Positions 14,871 through 23,188 of a stretch of 35,550 bases of DNA are shown in pieces. Position 1 is the stretch's first letter; each line of letters begins with the position of its first letter. The notes under the pieces were generated by a model that did not search any database, had not been told where the DNA came from, and saw only the letters and a program-made list of their open reading frames with translations. The translations under genes and the position numbers were made by a program. Source of the stretch: Nitrospiraceae bacterium (GTDB lineage Bacteria > Nitrospirota > Nitrospiria > Nitrospirales > Nitrospiraceae). The stretch covers positions 1-35,550 of the forward strand of contig OMJA01000065.1 of NCBI GenBank assembly GCA_900299245.1. Reading direction: 5' to 3'.

Positions 14871-15551
14871 TTAGTTCGACGGTGAAATCGTCAGCGAGAC
14901 TTCATTCGGAAGCAGCAGCGTCACATTGGCCTGGTTGCTGCCATCCGGTTGAATCAGCGCGAACAGCGGGACGGGCTGCGGGACGGTGGCCGGCGGCATA
15001 GTCAACAGGGCCGGAAAGTCGATCAACGGCGAGATCGTGGCAAGGCTCGCAAGTCTCAACCTGAATGCCATCAGGATGTCGCGAAGCCGTGCGGACTGCT
15101 CGTCCTGTGAGAGGGATTGATTCGTGACAATCCCGATCTCCCATAGCGGCTTGGTGATGGTGACGGGAAATGTGAGCCCGACCTGCCTGGCCGCCGGCGT
15201 CACGTCGATCAAAATCCCGGACTGAATGGCTTCCTCCCGGTCTCTGATGACCGGGGTATCCGCGTTTGCCGCGGGGTTTCCCGCCGCATCGTTCTGCGTC
15301 GGAGTTATCTCTCCGGCAGGCCCTTCGTGTGAGGGGGGAGCGGCGAGCGATGCGGGCTCCATGTCGGCGAGCACGGCCTCGATTTCCGGCACAGCCGGAA
15401 CGAGTTCTTTCGGCAGTGCATTCACGATCCCCTCATAGACGGCCCGTGCGGAGGCCGACCAGGCATCGTTGAACGGGCGCCCGGCGAATGCGGCGTCCGC
15501 CGCCTTCTTTTCATCGTGTGTCAGTGCTTTGGGAGCGGTGTTGTGTGTCAT
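14871..15551 (-). CDS. Hypothetical cytosolic protein
   Basis: A 226-residue protein without signal peptide or membrane helix. The N-terminus is charged and helical (LTHDEKKAADAAFAGRPFND, then SARAVYEGIVNALPKELVP). A low-complexity Ala/Pro/Glu/Asn linker occupies about 70-105. The C-terminal half contains DVTPAARQVGLTFPVTITKPLWEIGIV, SLSQDEQSARLRDILMAFRLRLAS and a beta-rich end. Its stop lies 13 bp from the stop of the convergent nucleotidyltransferase gene, and its start is divergent from the J-domain gene with 89 bp between. No Shine-Dalgarno site is visible before the ATG. No family recognised. Confidence 0.7.
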   Translation of the reverse strand: MTHNTAPKALTHDEKKAADAAFAGRPFNDAWSASARAVYEGIVNALPKELVPAVPEIEAVLADMEPASLAAPPSHEGPAGEITPTQNDAAGNPAANADTPVIRDREEAIQSGILIDVTPAARQVGLTFPVTITKPLWEIGIVTNQSLSQDEQSARLRDILMAFRLRLASLATISPLIDFPALLTMPPATVPQPVPLFALIQPDGSNQANVTLLLPNEVSLTISPSN

Positions 15552-15624
15552 GGTTGATGAGATAAGCCGGATCAGACGAAGGTCAAGGGCCAGGGGAGTC
15601 GAGGTGAAGCGCGCGGAAGTCCCG

Positions 15625-15633
15625 TGCTATAGT
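15625..15633 (+). promoter_or_regulatory. Extended -10 promoter, leaderless start for 15641
   Basis: TGCTATAGT (15625-15633) matches an extended -10 and ends 7 nt before ATG 15641. No ribosome site is present, so the J-domain gene mRNA probably starts at or next to the ATG. Confidence 0.55.
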
Positions 15634-15640
15634 TTCCAGC

Positions 15641-16279
15641 ATGGCTCGAATGGACTATTATCAAGTGTTGGGCGTTTCGCGCGAAGCGTCCGATGAAGAG
15701 ATCAAAAAGGCCTATCGCAAGCTGGTCTTCCAGCACCATCCCGACAGGAATCCCAACGGCAAAGACGCGGAAGCGAAGATTCGCGAGATCAACGCGGCCT
15801 ACGAAATCGTGGGCGATGCCGAGAAGCGGCGGAGCTATGACCGGCTCTATTGGGGCGACGAGCCGCGCGCGGATGTGGTGGATGTATCGGTCATTCTCCA
15901 CGAGATGGAGCAGAAGCTTTTTGATGAGGGCCGGAAAGAACTCTTCGCGCTCTTGGTAAAGGATGTGAAGCGGGTGAAGGCGGAGTTGGCTGTCTTGCGA
16001 GCGCGGACCGTGGCGGCGCAGGGCTACGATACGTTCAAGGAAGATCTGGTGGCAGAGCGGGGTGCGGAAGTCATGGATGACTTTCTCACTGACGAGATGG
16101 AAGCGCGCAAGGGCCGGCTAGTCGAGGTGGCCGCCGAGATGATGGTGTCCCAAGGGGTCGTGAAAAAAAATGACGAAGGCGGCTTCCGAGCGCTGCGGGG
16201 ACAACTGGAAGACAGTTTCAGAAAAGGCCGTATCCACGGCTATGCCTCGGCGCTGGAATTGTTCTATGAAAGACGGTAA
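15641..16279 (+). CDS. J-domain (DnaJ-like) protein
   Basis: A 212-residue protein. Residues 5-69 form a J domain: [21 protein letters not shown], the essential HPD (33-35) in [11 protein letters not shown], and [18 protein letters not shown]. It would stimulate the ATPase of an Hsp70 (DnaK). It lacks the Gly/Phe linker, zinc fingers and C-terminal substrate domains of DnaJ. The ~140-residue C-terminal part is helical and charged ([40 protein letters not shown]) and unlike known client domains, so it is a specialised type III co-chaperone with an unknown client. Transcribed from its own promoter. Confidence 0.9.
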   Translation: MARMDYYQVLGVSREASDEEIKKAYRKLVFQHHPDRNPNGKDAEAKIREINAAYEIVGDAEKRRSYDRLYWGDEPRADVVDVSVILHEMEQKLFDEGRKELFALLVKDVKRVKAELAVLRARTVAAQGYDTFKEDLVAERGAEVMDDFLTDEMEARKGRLVEVAAEMMVSQGVVKKNDEGGFRALRGQLEDSFRKGRIHGYASALELFYERR

Positions 16280-16321
16280 GCGGAAAAGGTAAACCGTCGG
16301 AGGGCTGACTCCAGGAACGGT

Positions 16322-17530
16322 TCACGCCATCGCCAGCGGTCCTGCCACAAATTTCCCTGCCTGCATCACGCCCATGATTTTGCTGCGGTCCCGCAGGATC
16401 TCAATCTGTTTCAGCGGATTCCCATCCAGAATGACCAGATCCGCCTGCCGGCCTCTCGTGAGGGTGCCGACCGTGTCGTGGATGCCGATCAAGCGCGCCG
16501 CGGCGGCGGTGGAGGCCAGGATTGCCTCCATCGGATTCATGCCGAAGGCGACCATCCGCTCTAATTCCTGCGCGTTCTCGCCGTGATAATTGAAGGGGGT
16601 TCCTGCGTCGGTGCCCATGGCGATGCAGAGTCCGCTCTGGTGGGCTTTCTTGAAACTGGCTTGATGGCGTTTTGTCATGGCCCGGGCTTTGTCCAGAGCG
16701 CTGGCGGGAATCCCGCAGCCGGGCCGTCCTGCCGCGGTGGTGGAGAGCGCGGAGAGCGTCGGGACCATGTAGACGCCGTGTTGTTTCATCAATTCGCCGG
16801 CTTCATCGTCGAGCAGCGTGGCATGTTCGATAGAGTGGACGCCGGCGCGAATCGCGTTTTTCATGCCGGTCGCGCCGTGGGCGTGGGCGGCAACTTTTTT
16901 CTGCGCCCGGCGGGCGGTCGCGACGGCGGCGGTCAGTTCATCCATGGTCATCTGCGCCTGATCCGGTGACGTGCCGGGAGTGAGGACGCCGCCTGAGGCG
17001 ATGACTTTGATCACCCCGGCGCCTGCGGCCAACTGCGCGTCGACGGCCCGTTGGACCTGCTCGACTCCCTCGACTTCCTGGCCGATGAAACGGGCATGGC
17101 CGCCGATCATGCAGATGGCGAGTCCGGCGCCGACAATGCGGGGACCGGGCAGGATGCCGGCCTCAATCGCCGCTTTTAATACGAAGATAGAATGATCGCG
17201 GGAGCCGACGTCGCGGATGGTCGTGAAGCCCGACTCCACCGTCTGCCTGGCATGCCGGGCCGATTTCAAGAGTGTCATCGAGGGGGATTCCGATTCGACG
17301 GTCGCGACGACGTCCGGTTCTCCGCCCAGACAGAGGTGCACGTGACAATCGATCAACCCGGGAATGACGGTCAGGCCGCGACCGTTCAGGCGAGTGACCC
17401 CTTTCGGGATCGTCGTCGTGCGGCTCGATCCTGCGGCGACGATCTTGCTGCCGCGAATCAGAATGGTGGCGCGTTCGATCGTGTGGCCGGTTCCGTCAAT
17501 GAGACGCACATGCTGAATGGCGATGGCCAT
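16322..17530 (-). CDS. Amidohydrolase family protein (imidazolonepropionase/prolidase-like)
   Basis: A 402-residue metal-dependent hydrolase. ATG 17530 lies 4 nt after the stop of the upstream cytochrome gene, with GGAG 9 nt before it; a TTG five codons earlier is less likely. An N-terminal beta-sandwich carries the composite barrel. Metal ligands by pattern: His63 and His65 (PGLIDCHVHL), a lysine that is carboxylated in the family (Lys175, GVIKVIASGG), His216/His218 (AAHAHG), His236 (SIEHATLL) and Asp308 (GTDAGTPFN). The pattern fits subfamilies annotated as Xaa-Pro dipeptidase or imidazolonepropionase-related amidohydrolase. The substrate cannot be read. No signal peptide, so cytosolic. It is the last gene of a three-gene operon. 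Confidence 0.9.
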   Translation of the reverse strand: MAIAIQHVRLIDGTGHTIERATILIRGSKIVAAGSSRTTTIPKGVTRLNGRGLTVIPGLIDCHVHLCLGGEPDVVATVESESPSMTLLKSARHARQTVESGFTTIRDVGSRDHSIFVLKAAIEAGILPGPRIVGAGLAICMIGGHARFIGQEVEGVEQVQRAVDAQLAAGAGVIKVIASGGVLTPGTSPDQAQMTMDELTAAVATARRAQKKVAAHAHGATGMKNAIRAGVHSIEHATLLDDEAGELMKQHGVYMVPTLSALSTTAAGRPGCGIPASALDKARAMTKRHQASFKKAHQSGLCIAMGTDAGTPFNYHGENAQELERMVAFGMNPMEAILASTAAAARLIGIHDTVGTLTRGRQADLVILDGNPLKQIEILRDRSKIMGVMQAGKFVAGPLAMA

Positions 17531-17534
17531 GGGA

Positions 17535-18128
17535 CTATTCTCCAACCGGGAAGGTGATCACGATACCGCCCATCACGTCGTTCAACTTGAAGTCGCGGCG
17601 CGGGCTGTTGGGGTGCTGGTTGTGGCAGTCGACGCAGGCTTGCGAACCGGCCCGGTCGGCATAAATGGCCTGGAAGTAGCGTGTGCCGCCTTTGGTGATA
17701 AAGCCGTAGTGCGGCTTGTCGGGGTTTTTGTCCACGGCGGCGAGGCCGAGCCGTTCGAAGTCGCTGTTGGGCCCGTTCCACACGTAGATCGGAGTCAGGC
17801 TGGCCAGGCGAAATGAGAACTTTAAATCTTTCATCGACACGAGCCGGCCGGACTCCATAAGGTACTGGGCGGGCAGGGCGACGCCGCGTTCGTCTTTCCA
17901 GTGTTCATGCGCCTGGATGCCTTCCTTCTGCAGTTTCACGACGACGTTGTCTGTGTAGTTGTTGCGGTTGGCTTCGAGCAGGGCCTGGATAAAAGCCGCG
18001 ACTTTTTCCGGCGACACCATATCCGTCTTCATGGAATTGGCCATCGTCAGTTTGAAGACCCAGAAAAAGACTACGCTCATCAGCGCAAAGGTGATGGCGC
18101 CCAATACCACCAGCAGGGGACGGTTCAT
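17535..18128 (-). CDS. Tll0287-like (DUF3365) monoheme c-type cytochrome
   Basis: A 197-residue protein with ATG at 18128 (AAGGAG about 10 nt upstream; a TTG at 18134 is also in frame). An N-terminal membrane anchor spans about 5-29 (LVVLGAITFALMSVVFFWVF). A helical DUF3365/Tll0287 sensor fold follows, including FSFRLASLTPIYVWNGPNSDFE. A single heme-binding CVDCH (165-169) lies near the C-terminus, ahead of RRDFKLNDVMGGIVITFPV, a motif usual in the family. The heme domain should be periplasmic. Members are small cytochromes or the sensor part of kinases and may sense redox or small ligands. It sits between the aminotransferase (14 bp) and amidohydrolase (4 bp) genes, an unexpected combination. 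Confidence 0.9.
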   Translation of the reverse strand: MNRPLLVVLGAITFALMSVVFFWVFKLTMANSMKTDMVSPEKVAAFIQALLEANRNNYTDNVVVKLQKEGIQAHEHWKDERGVALPAQYLMESGRLVSMKDLKFSFRLASLTPIYVWNGPNSDFERLGLAAVDKNPDKPHYGFITKGGTRYFQAIYADRAGSQACVDCHNQHPNSPRRDFKLNDVMGGIVITFPVGE

Positions 18129-18142
18129 GTGCAAAACTCCTT

Positions 18143-19321
18143 CTACATTGCCCGGCTATAGATGCGCGCGGCCGCTTGCAGCGCAACGCCCGGCGTCGAC
18201 AGCCATCCGTATCGAATAAATATCTCTTCGAGCGCATTGAGAAAGGTCAGAACATTTGCTTCCGTGCAGGACTCGCCCATCAATCCGATGCGCCAGACCT
18301 TGCCTTTGAGCGGGCCCAGTCCTCCGCCGATCTCGATGCCGAATTGCTGCAGAAGTTGCTGCCTCACCGCTCCTTCGTCGAGATGCGGCGGGACCGTCAC
18401 GCAGCTCAGCATCGGCAGCCGATGTTCGGCTGACGGAAGCGGCGTCAGTTCGAGTTCCATCAGGCCGGCCACTAACGCGTCGCTGTTGAGCTGGTGCCGC
18501 GCAAATCGAGCGGGCAATCCTTCCTGCTCGATCAATCCCAGCGACTCTCGTAAGGCATAGAGCATCGAGACCGGCGCGGTGTGATGATAGGCGCGCGAGC
18601 CCTCGGCCCAGTAGTCCGCCACCAGCCCCATGTCGAGATACCAGCTTTGGCAGGGGGTGCGGCGGCTTTTGATGACGGAGAGGGCTTGCGGGCTCAGTGT
18701 GAGAGGCGCCAGACCCGGCGGGCAGCTCAGACATTTCTGCGTGGCGCTGTAACAGACATCGATGCCCCAGCGGTCGACGTCCACGGGAACCCCGCCCAGC
18801 GACGTGACCGCATCGACGATGAGCAACGCCTGGTGATTTCTGCACATCGCCCCGACCGGTTCGAGCGGTTGCCATGCGCCGGTGGATGTTTCGGCGTGGA
18901 CGAGCACCACCGCTTTCACCGGACTCGAACGGCGTAACGCGGTTTCGATCATGTCGGGGGGAATCACTTGGCCCCAGGGTACGTCCAGCTTGATGGCTTT
19001 GCCGCCGCATCGTTCGACCACGGTCGCGAGGCGGGTGCCGAAGACTCCGTTGACGCCGACGATCACCGCGTCTCCCGGTTCGACTATGTTGACGATCGCC
19101 GCTTCCATTCCGGCTGATCCGGTTCCGGACACGGCGATCGTGAACGGGTTGGTCGTGGCGAACAACGGCCGGAGCGACTGCTGAATATCGTTCATGACGG
19201 TCAGAAACGCAGGGTCGAGATGTCCAAGCAGCGGCGCAGAAAGGGCCTGCAGCACGCGGGGGGGCACCATGCTGGGGCCGGGACCCAGCAGGAGGCGCCG
19301 GGGAGGGAAAAAGTCGCGCAT
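18143..19321 (-). CDS. Class V PLP-dependent aminotransferase (alanine-glyoxylate / serine-pyruvate type)
   Basis: A 392-residue cytosolic enzyme of fold type I. It shows LLGPGPSMVPPRVL (11-24), GTGSAGMEAAI for phosphate binding (67-77), HAETSTG (142-148), the PLP-pyridine Asp170 in LIVDAVTSLGG, and Lys196 in YSATQKCLSCPPGL as Schiff-base lysine. These marks match alanine-glyoxylate/serine-glyoxylate aminotransferases, which interconvert glyoxylate and glycine with alanine or serine as donor. The C-terminal domain has IEIGGGLGPLKGKVWRIGLMG, as in family members. GGAG precedes the ATG by 11 nt. It is the first gene of the operon with a cytochrome and an amidohydrolase. Likely role: photorespiration-like glyoxylate or amino-acid metabolism. 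Confidence 0.93.
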   Translation of the reverse strand: MRDFFPPRRLLLGPGPSMVPPRVLQALSAPLLGHLDPAFLTVMNDIQQSLRPLFATTNPFTIAVSGTGSAGMEAAIVNIVEPGDAVIVGVNGVFGTRLATVVERCGGKAIKLDVPWGQVIPPDMIETALRRSSPVKAVVLVHAETSTGAWQPLEPVGAMCRNHQALLIVDAVTSLGGVPVDVDRWGIDVCYSATQKCLSCPPGLAPLTLSPQALSVIKSRRTPCQSWYLDMGLVADYWAEGSRAYHHTAPVSMLYALRESLGLIEQEGLPARFARHQLNSDALVAGLMELELTPLPSAEHRLPMLSCVTVPPHLDEGAVRQQLLQQFGIEIGGGLGPLKGKVWRIGLMGESCTEANVLTFLNALEEIFIRYGWLSTPGVALQAAARIYSRAM

Positions 19322-19354
19322 CGAACGAAAGTCTCCGAAAGGTTTTGCGGGGTT

Positions 19355-19360
19355 AGTATA
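19355..19360 (-). promoter_or_regulatory. Candidate -10 box of the aminotransferase operon
   Basis: On the minus strand TATACT (19360-19355) would place initiation near 19348 and give a ~27-nt leader carrying the GGAG ribosome site. No convincing -35 is seen. Confidence 0.35.
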
Positions 19361-19452
19361 GCCAAGTCCGGCCTAAGAGGCCACGTGAATAGTGGCGGCC
19401 TGTTGCAGATCCCTCTAGCCATTTCGAGGGATAGGTGACGGCAAGGCCCCGA

Positions 19453-19461
19453 TGGTATAGT
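19453..19461 (+). promoter_or_regulatory. Extended -10 promoter, leaderless start for 19469
   Basis: TGGTATAGT (19453-19461) is an extended -10 ending 7 nt before ATG 19469. Only a run of C separates them and no ribosome site exists, which fits a leaderless mRNA. Confidence 0.55.
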
Positions 19462-19468
19462 CCCCCCT

Positions 19469-20965
19469 ATGCATGATGTCCTGAGGCCAGATGGCGACCG
19501 GTCTGAGTTGACCGAACAGAGGGGTGCGGCGGGTCGTTCACCGTTTGCCGGCCCGGATCGGCCGCGTTTTTCGTTGTCGGTAAGTCTGTTCGCCGCCACA
19601 CTTCTGATCTCAGCGTTGGGAGCCTTGCTGTGGCTCTCGTCCCACTCATCCAGGCTGGAGCGTTTTGACGACCCCGAACGGGCGCTCGATTTGATGGTCA
19701 GCCGGACCATGGAGGCACAGGACGGGCTTCTTCTGGCTCCGGACTGGCAGAAGCGGGTGACCGAGTGGACCGCCGGCAGCAACGATGCAGAGCGCCTGCA
19801 GGCGATCACCTGGTATCAGGAACTTGTCCGGGAGACGGATTCCCCTTCGGCGAAGTTACGCCTGGCGATTTTGCAGGCGGAATCAGGACGGAAACCCGAA
19901 GCCCTTGCCATGGCAAAGACCTGGCTCGGCGAAGAGGAGCCGCTTTCCCTCTATGGATCACTGATCGATGCGGCTTATGGCGACGATCCGCTGACGGGCG
20001 ACTACGAACAGCAGTTGCAATCGGCTCTGGCCGAGGTTCTGCCGGCCGGATGGTTTTACAATCACCTTGCCTCGGCATTAGCGGAGCGAGCGGACGATAT
20101 CCGGCTCGGCATCGCGATCAACCAACAGATTCACGATCGGGGCAAGCGGCTGCAAGTCCGTGCCCAAGTGCTGACCGGAGCCGAACTGCTGTGCCTCATC
20201 GGCGGGTCCGTCCTGTTGCTCCGGTATGCCTGGCAGACTATCCGACGGGAAGATGGATTGAGAGTGCATCGGCCCGGGATGCCGCCGCCCTGGCCGGGAG
20301 GCATCGGCACCGCGGTGTTGCTCCGCGGCGGCGCACTGGGGGCAGTGCTCTCGCTTGCCTTTATCTCCATGGCGCCGTCGGAGAATGTCTCGTTGCGCGC
20401 CGTCGCGATTCCAGTGGCCAATCTGCCGCTGTTGGCGATGGCGTACTACTACCTGCTCAGACCGGCGGGATTGAATGTCCTGACCGGATTCGGTTTGCAG
20501 ATTCCCTGGCAGCGGGTCGGACGTCTGGCCGGTGCGGTGCTGGCGTTGGTTGCGGCCGGGTTTTGGGGCGAGTGGGTGATGGGGCGGGTGGCGGAATCGC
20601 TCCAGTTGGCCAATCACTGGACAGAGTGGTTCGATCCCGATCTGGTCTGGGCATCAGGGCCGGTGCTGACGATCAGTCTGCTCGAGTATGTTGTTTTCGC
20701 TCCGATCTTCGAGGAACTGGCGTTTCGTGGAATTCTGTATGCAATCCTGCGCCGCCGGCTGTCACCCATGCCGGCGGCGATGATCAGCGCCTGCATCTTT
20801 GCCGCGGCGCACGGATACGGCCTCATCGGGTTCATCAGCGTGTTCTGGAGCGGTCTGCTCTGGGCCTGGTTGTACGAGCGAACCGGCAGCCTGATTCCGG
20901 GCATGATCGCGCATGCGATGAATAATTTGCTGGTGTGTCTGACCGTCATGGCTCTGCTTCGCTAG
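19469..20965 (+). CDS. CPBP family intramembrane glutamic endopeptidase
   Basis: A 498-residue membrane protein. A first membrane helix (about 37-57) is followed by a ~160-residue extracytoplasmic helical region that looks like a TPR-type hairpin array (AERLQAITWYQELVRETDS, KLRLAILQAESGRKPEALAMAK). Several transmembrane helices follow (from about 232). The C-terminal CPBP/Abi protease core has motif 1 FEELAFRG (Glu415, Glu416, Arg420), motif 2 FAAAHG (about 444-449) and motif 3 HAMNN (482-486). Related proteases process prenylated proteins in eukaryotes; bacterial members act in membrane protein quality control, bacteriocin self-immunity or anti-sigma cleavage. The long N-terminal domain is larger than in most members and may recruit substrates. 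Confidence 0.9.
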   Translation: MHDVLRPDGDRSELTEQRGAAGRSPFAGPDRPRFSLSVSLFAATLLISALGALLWLSSHSSRLERFDDPERALDLMVSRTMEAQDGLLLAPDWQKRVTEWTAGSNDAERLQAITWYQELVRETDSPSAKLRLAILQAESGRKPEALAMAKTWLGEEEPLSLYGSLIDAAYGDDPLTGDYEQQLQSALAEVLPAGWFYNHLASALAERADDIRLGIAINQQIHDRGKRLQVRAQVLTGAELLCLIGGSVLLLRYAWQTIRREDGLRVHRPGMPPPWPGGIGTAVLLRGGALGAVLSLAFISMAPSENVSLRAVAIPVANLPLLAMAYYYLLRPAGLNVLTGFGLQIPWQRVGRLAGAVLALVAAGFWGEWVMGRVAESLQLANHWTEWFDPDLVWASGPVLTISLLEYVVFAPIFEELAFRGILYAILRRRLSPMPAAMISACIFAAAHGYGLIGFISVFWSGLLWAWLYERTGSLIPGMIAHAMNNLLVCLTVMALLR

Positions 20966-21090
20966 GAGGACGGTGAAACTGCCTTCCAGCGGCGTTCTCG
21001 CTTCGTCAAAATCCTCAATGTACCCCTGAGGGTACACCTCCGGTTTTGACTCAGTTGCGGCCTTGCTGGAAGATCAGTTTGACCGTCCTC
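20966..21090. repeat. Interspersed inverted-repeat element, copy A
   Basis: A 125-bp element starting on the base after the CPBP stop codon. Outer arms GAGGACGGTGAAACTG (20966-20981) and CAGTTTGACCGTCCTC (21075-21090) pair at 15 of 16 positions. An inner palindrome TGTACCC/GGGTACA (21019-21036) has a 4-nt loop. Its reverse complement aligns along its length with the element at 30155-30277, sharing CCAGCAAGGCCGCA, the GTACCC/GGGTAC core and GCGAGAACG. It lies between convergent genes and could fold as a long bidirectional terminator hairpin. It encodes no protein. Confidence 0.7.
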
Positions 21091-21100
21091 GGTGACGCGA

Positions 21101-21898
21101 CTATCGGAGAGCCGGCTCGATCAAGCTCAGTGCAGAGAAAAGATCGTGGTGGCGAATCGTGTAGCCGAGTTGCTGTGTGAGCTTAGTGGTGGAGATGCGC
21201 TTTCCCGGGTCTTGTGTGACGGCGGTCTGGACGGGTTGGATATCCCATTGCTGTGCCGCCGTCTTGCAGAGAGCGTCCCATGTGCGGGGTTGGCCGTCAC
21301 TCACGTTATAGGCTTCGCCGGGAGTCCCTCGTTCGAGGGCGGCAAGACAGATCGCCGCGAGATCTTCGACATGGATCAGGTTGACGAATTTTGGTGAAGG
21401 GCCGACGCGGCCTGTTCTGATCCAATCGAGGGGATTGCGTCCGGGTCCATAGATGCCGGCCACACGTAGAACGACGGCGCCGCAGTCCTTGCGGAGGAAT
21501 TCTTCCCCCTGGACGCGAGGCTTCGTAAGATCGACCGGAGCCGCTTCATCGATCCAGGGTGGCGGGTATTGCCGATCGCTCTCAAGGTCGTAGGCGGAGG
21601 TGCTGCCGAGTACCACCAGTCGGCCGATCGAGCCTCTTCGGGATTCGATAAATTCCCGGACGAGGTCGAGCGGCATTGCAGGAAAGCACCAGATAAGATC
21701 GGCATCGGGCGGGAAGCGCGCCCACGTGTCAGGTCGGGATAAGTCGAACCGGAGGCGTTGGCCTTCCGGCAGATGGCCAAGGTGCCGTTCAGGGGTTCGG
21801 CTGGTGGCGACGACACTCGGTGAACGCTCTAATGCGAGATGCAGGAGAAAGCGGGCGGTGTAGCCTGAGCCGAGGATAACGAGGGGATTGTGTGGCAC
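21101..21898 (-). CDS. Atypical SDR / NAD-dependent epimerase-dehydratase family protein (YeeZ-like)
   Basis: A 265-residue protein if it starts at the GTG at 21898, which has GGAGA about 10 nt upstream and leads directly into the Rossmann strand NPLVILGSGYTARFLL. An ATG at 21997 would add a 33-residue basic, non-conserved extension overlapping the divergent promoter. The NAD(P) motif is the altered LGSGYTARF. Other family marks are RLVVLGSTSAYD, VVLRVAGIYGPGRNPLDWI, FVNLIHVEDLAAICLAAL and GEAYNVSDGQPRTW. The catalytic YxxxK of classical SDRs is not evident, so it resembles YeeZ-type atypical members. Substrate unknown. Its stop is 10 bp from repeat copy A. Confidence 0.82.
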   Translation of the reverse strand: MPHNPLVILGSGYTARFLLHLALERSPSVVATSRTPERHLGHLPEGQRLRFDLSRPDTWARFPPDADLIWCFPAMPLDLVREFIESRRGSIGRLVVLGSTSAYDLESDRQYPPPWIDEAAPVDLTKPRVQGEEFLRKDCGAVVLRVAGIYGPGRNPLDWIRTGRVGPSPKFVNLIHVEDLAAICLAALERGTPGEAYNVSDGQPRTWDALCKTAAQQWDIQPVQTAVTQDPGKRISTTKLTQQLGYTIRHHDLFSALSLIEPALR

Positions 21899-21979
21899 AA
21901 TAAGTGGTCTCCGTCTGTAAATGGAGACAGTGTGCCAGCGGTGCTTCACGAGAGTCCATTGAAATCCCTGCGGATTGTG

Positions 21980-22008
21980 TTGGCACATGTTTTTCATGGT
22001 GATATAAA
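21980..22008 (+). promoter_or_regulatory. Strong sigma70 promoter of the beta-propeller lipoprotein
   Basis: TTGGCA (21980-21985), a 17-nt spacer and TATAAA (22003-22008) make the best canonical promoter in the window. Initiation near 22015 leaves a ~40-nt leader with AAAGGA before the ATG. Confidence 0.65.
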
Positions 22009-22053
22009 TTGAGCAGGGATCGTGTTACGGGATACGAACCAAAGGATTTGCAT

Positions 22054-23160
22054 ATGAACATGAACGTTCGAATGATGTCAGGCCTGATGGTGCCGATGCT
22101 GCTCCTGTTGAGCGGGTGCACGGGAGGCGATGGCGGGAGTGGGGGAGCAAGAGAGGGTACTGTTGGTTCAACTGCCCTGGTCTATGTCGCGAATGGAAGC
22201 GACAATACTGTATCTGCCTATACGATTGGAGCAGGTGGGGTGTTAACACCCACTTCCCCGGCAACCTATGGAACGGGGGTAAGTCCTCGCGGGGTGACGG
22301 TGTCAACTAATGGGACGTTTGTTTATGTGACGAATGGTACTCCTAACAATGTATCCGGCTATACAATAGGAGCCGGCGGAGTCTTGACCGCAACATCGCC
22401 GGCGACTTTTACAACGGGAAATTCTCCTCGCGGGGCGACGGTGTCGCCGAATGGCCAATTTCTTTATGTGGCGAACAATACAGGAAACACGGTGTCGGCC
22501 TTTACAATAGGAGCTGGTGGCACCCTCACTCCTACCTCACCCTCAACGTTTGCAAGTACGGCTCCTCTTCGTGTCACGGTAACCCCGGACGGGCAATTTC
22601 TCTACGTGACGAATCCAACTGCCAATACCGTGTCTGGATTCCTCATAGGGGCCGGAGGAGTGCTGACTCCAACGACACCTGCCACGTTCGCGACTGGAGC
22701 AAGTCCGCAGTGGGTGGCTGCATCGCCCAATAGTCAATTCCTATATGTGACGAACAATGGCGGAAATACTGTATCGTCATTTACCATTGGAGCAGGAGGA
22801 GTGCTTACTCCAACTTCCCCGGCTACCGTTGCAACTGGCTTATCGCCGCAAGGGGTAGTCGTGACGCCAAACGGGCAGAATGTCTATGTGGTGAACAGTG
22901 GGGGAGATACGGTTTCAGGTTATGCTATTGGGGGAGGTGGGGTGCTCACACCTACTGCGACAGCGACGTTCGCTACTGACTCAAACCCCAACGGGATTAC
23001 CTTGTCATCAGATGGGCAGTATGTGTATGTGGCGAATGGTAGTAGCAACACAATATCCGGATTTACAGTCGGGGCGGGGGGAGTTCTCTCTGCCACTTCG
23101 CCGGCTACGTTTGGGACAGGATCAGGTCCAGTTGCGATTGCAAGTCCCGGCCGCCCGTAA
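22054..23160 (+). CDS. Seven-repeat beta-propeller lipoprotein (lactonase/YVTN-like)
   Basis: A 368-residue lipoprotein; AAAGGA lies 7 nt before ATG 22054. The lipobox LLLLSGC ends at residue 27 and a Gly-rich linker follows. The rest is seven near-identical 46-47-residue repeats of the type [VL]YV.N....TVS.[YF].IGAGGVLTPTSPATF.TG.SP..V.VSPNGQF, as in YVTN/lactonase propellers. Seven units are just enough to close a seven-bladed propeller. The lactonase-family repeat is common in secreted environmental proteins; catalytic residues for 6-phosphogluconolactonase are not evident, so a structural, binding or electron-transfer-associated surface role is more likely. It is followed by a good terminator. 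Confidence 0.88.
   Translation: MNMNVRMMSGLMVPMLLLLSGCTGGDGGSGGAREGTVGSTALVYVANGSDNTVSAYTIGAGGVLTPTSPATYGTGVSPRGVTVSTNGTFVYVTNGTPNNVSGYTIGAGGVLTATSPATFTTGNSPRGATVSPNGQFLYVANNTGNTVSAFTIGAGGTLTPTSPSTFASTAPLRVTVTPDGQFLYVTNPTANTVSGFLIGAGGVLTPTTPATFATGASPQWVAASPNSQFLYVTNNGGNTVSSFTIGAGGVLTPTSPATVATGLSPQGVVVTPNGQNVYVVNSGGDTVSGYAIGGGGVLTPTATATFATDSNPNGITLSSDGQYVYVANGSSNTISGFTVGAGGVLSATSPATFGTGSGPVAIASPGRP
22180..23157 (+). repeat. 141-bp tandem repeat encoding propeller blades
   Basis: Repeat units begin at 22180, 22321, 22462, 22600, 22741, 22882 and 23023. The period is 141 bp except for one 138-bp unit. Conservation at DNA level suggests recent duplication or gene conversion within the array. Confidence 0.85.
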
Positions 23161-23188
23161 TTGAGTTTGTCGATCATTCGATCCTAAG

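Noticed and set aside
19765-20925. 386-codon plus-strand frame inside the CPBP gene
   Set aside because: A shifted-frame shadow rich in Arg/Gly/Ala with no membrane helices or motifs, while the true frame has all three CPBP motifs.
22180-23157. CRISPR-like array suggested by regular repeats
   Set aside because: The 141-bp period is coding, has no short identical repeats with unique spacers and encodes propeller blades.
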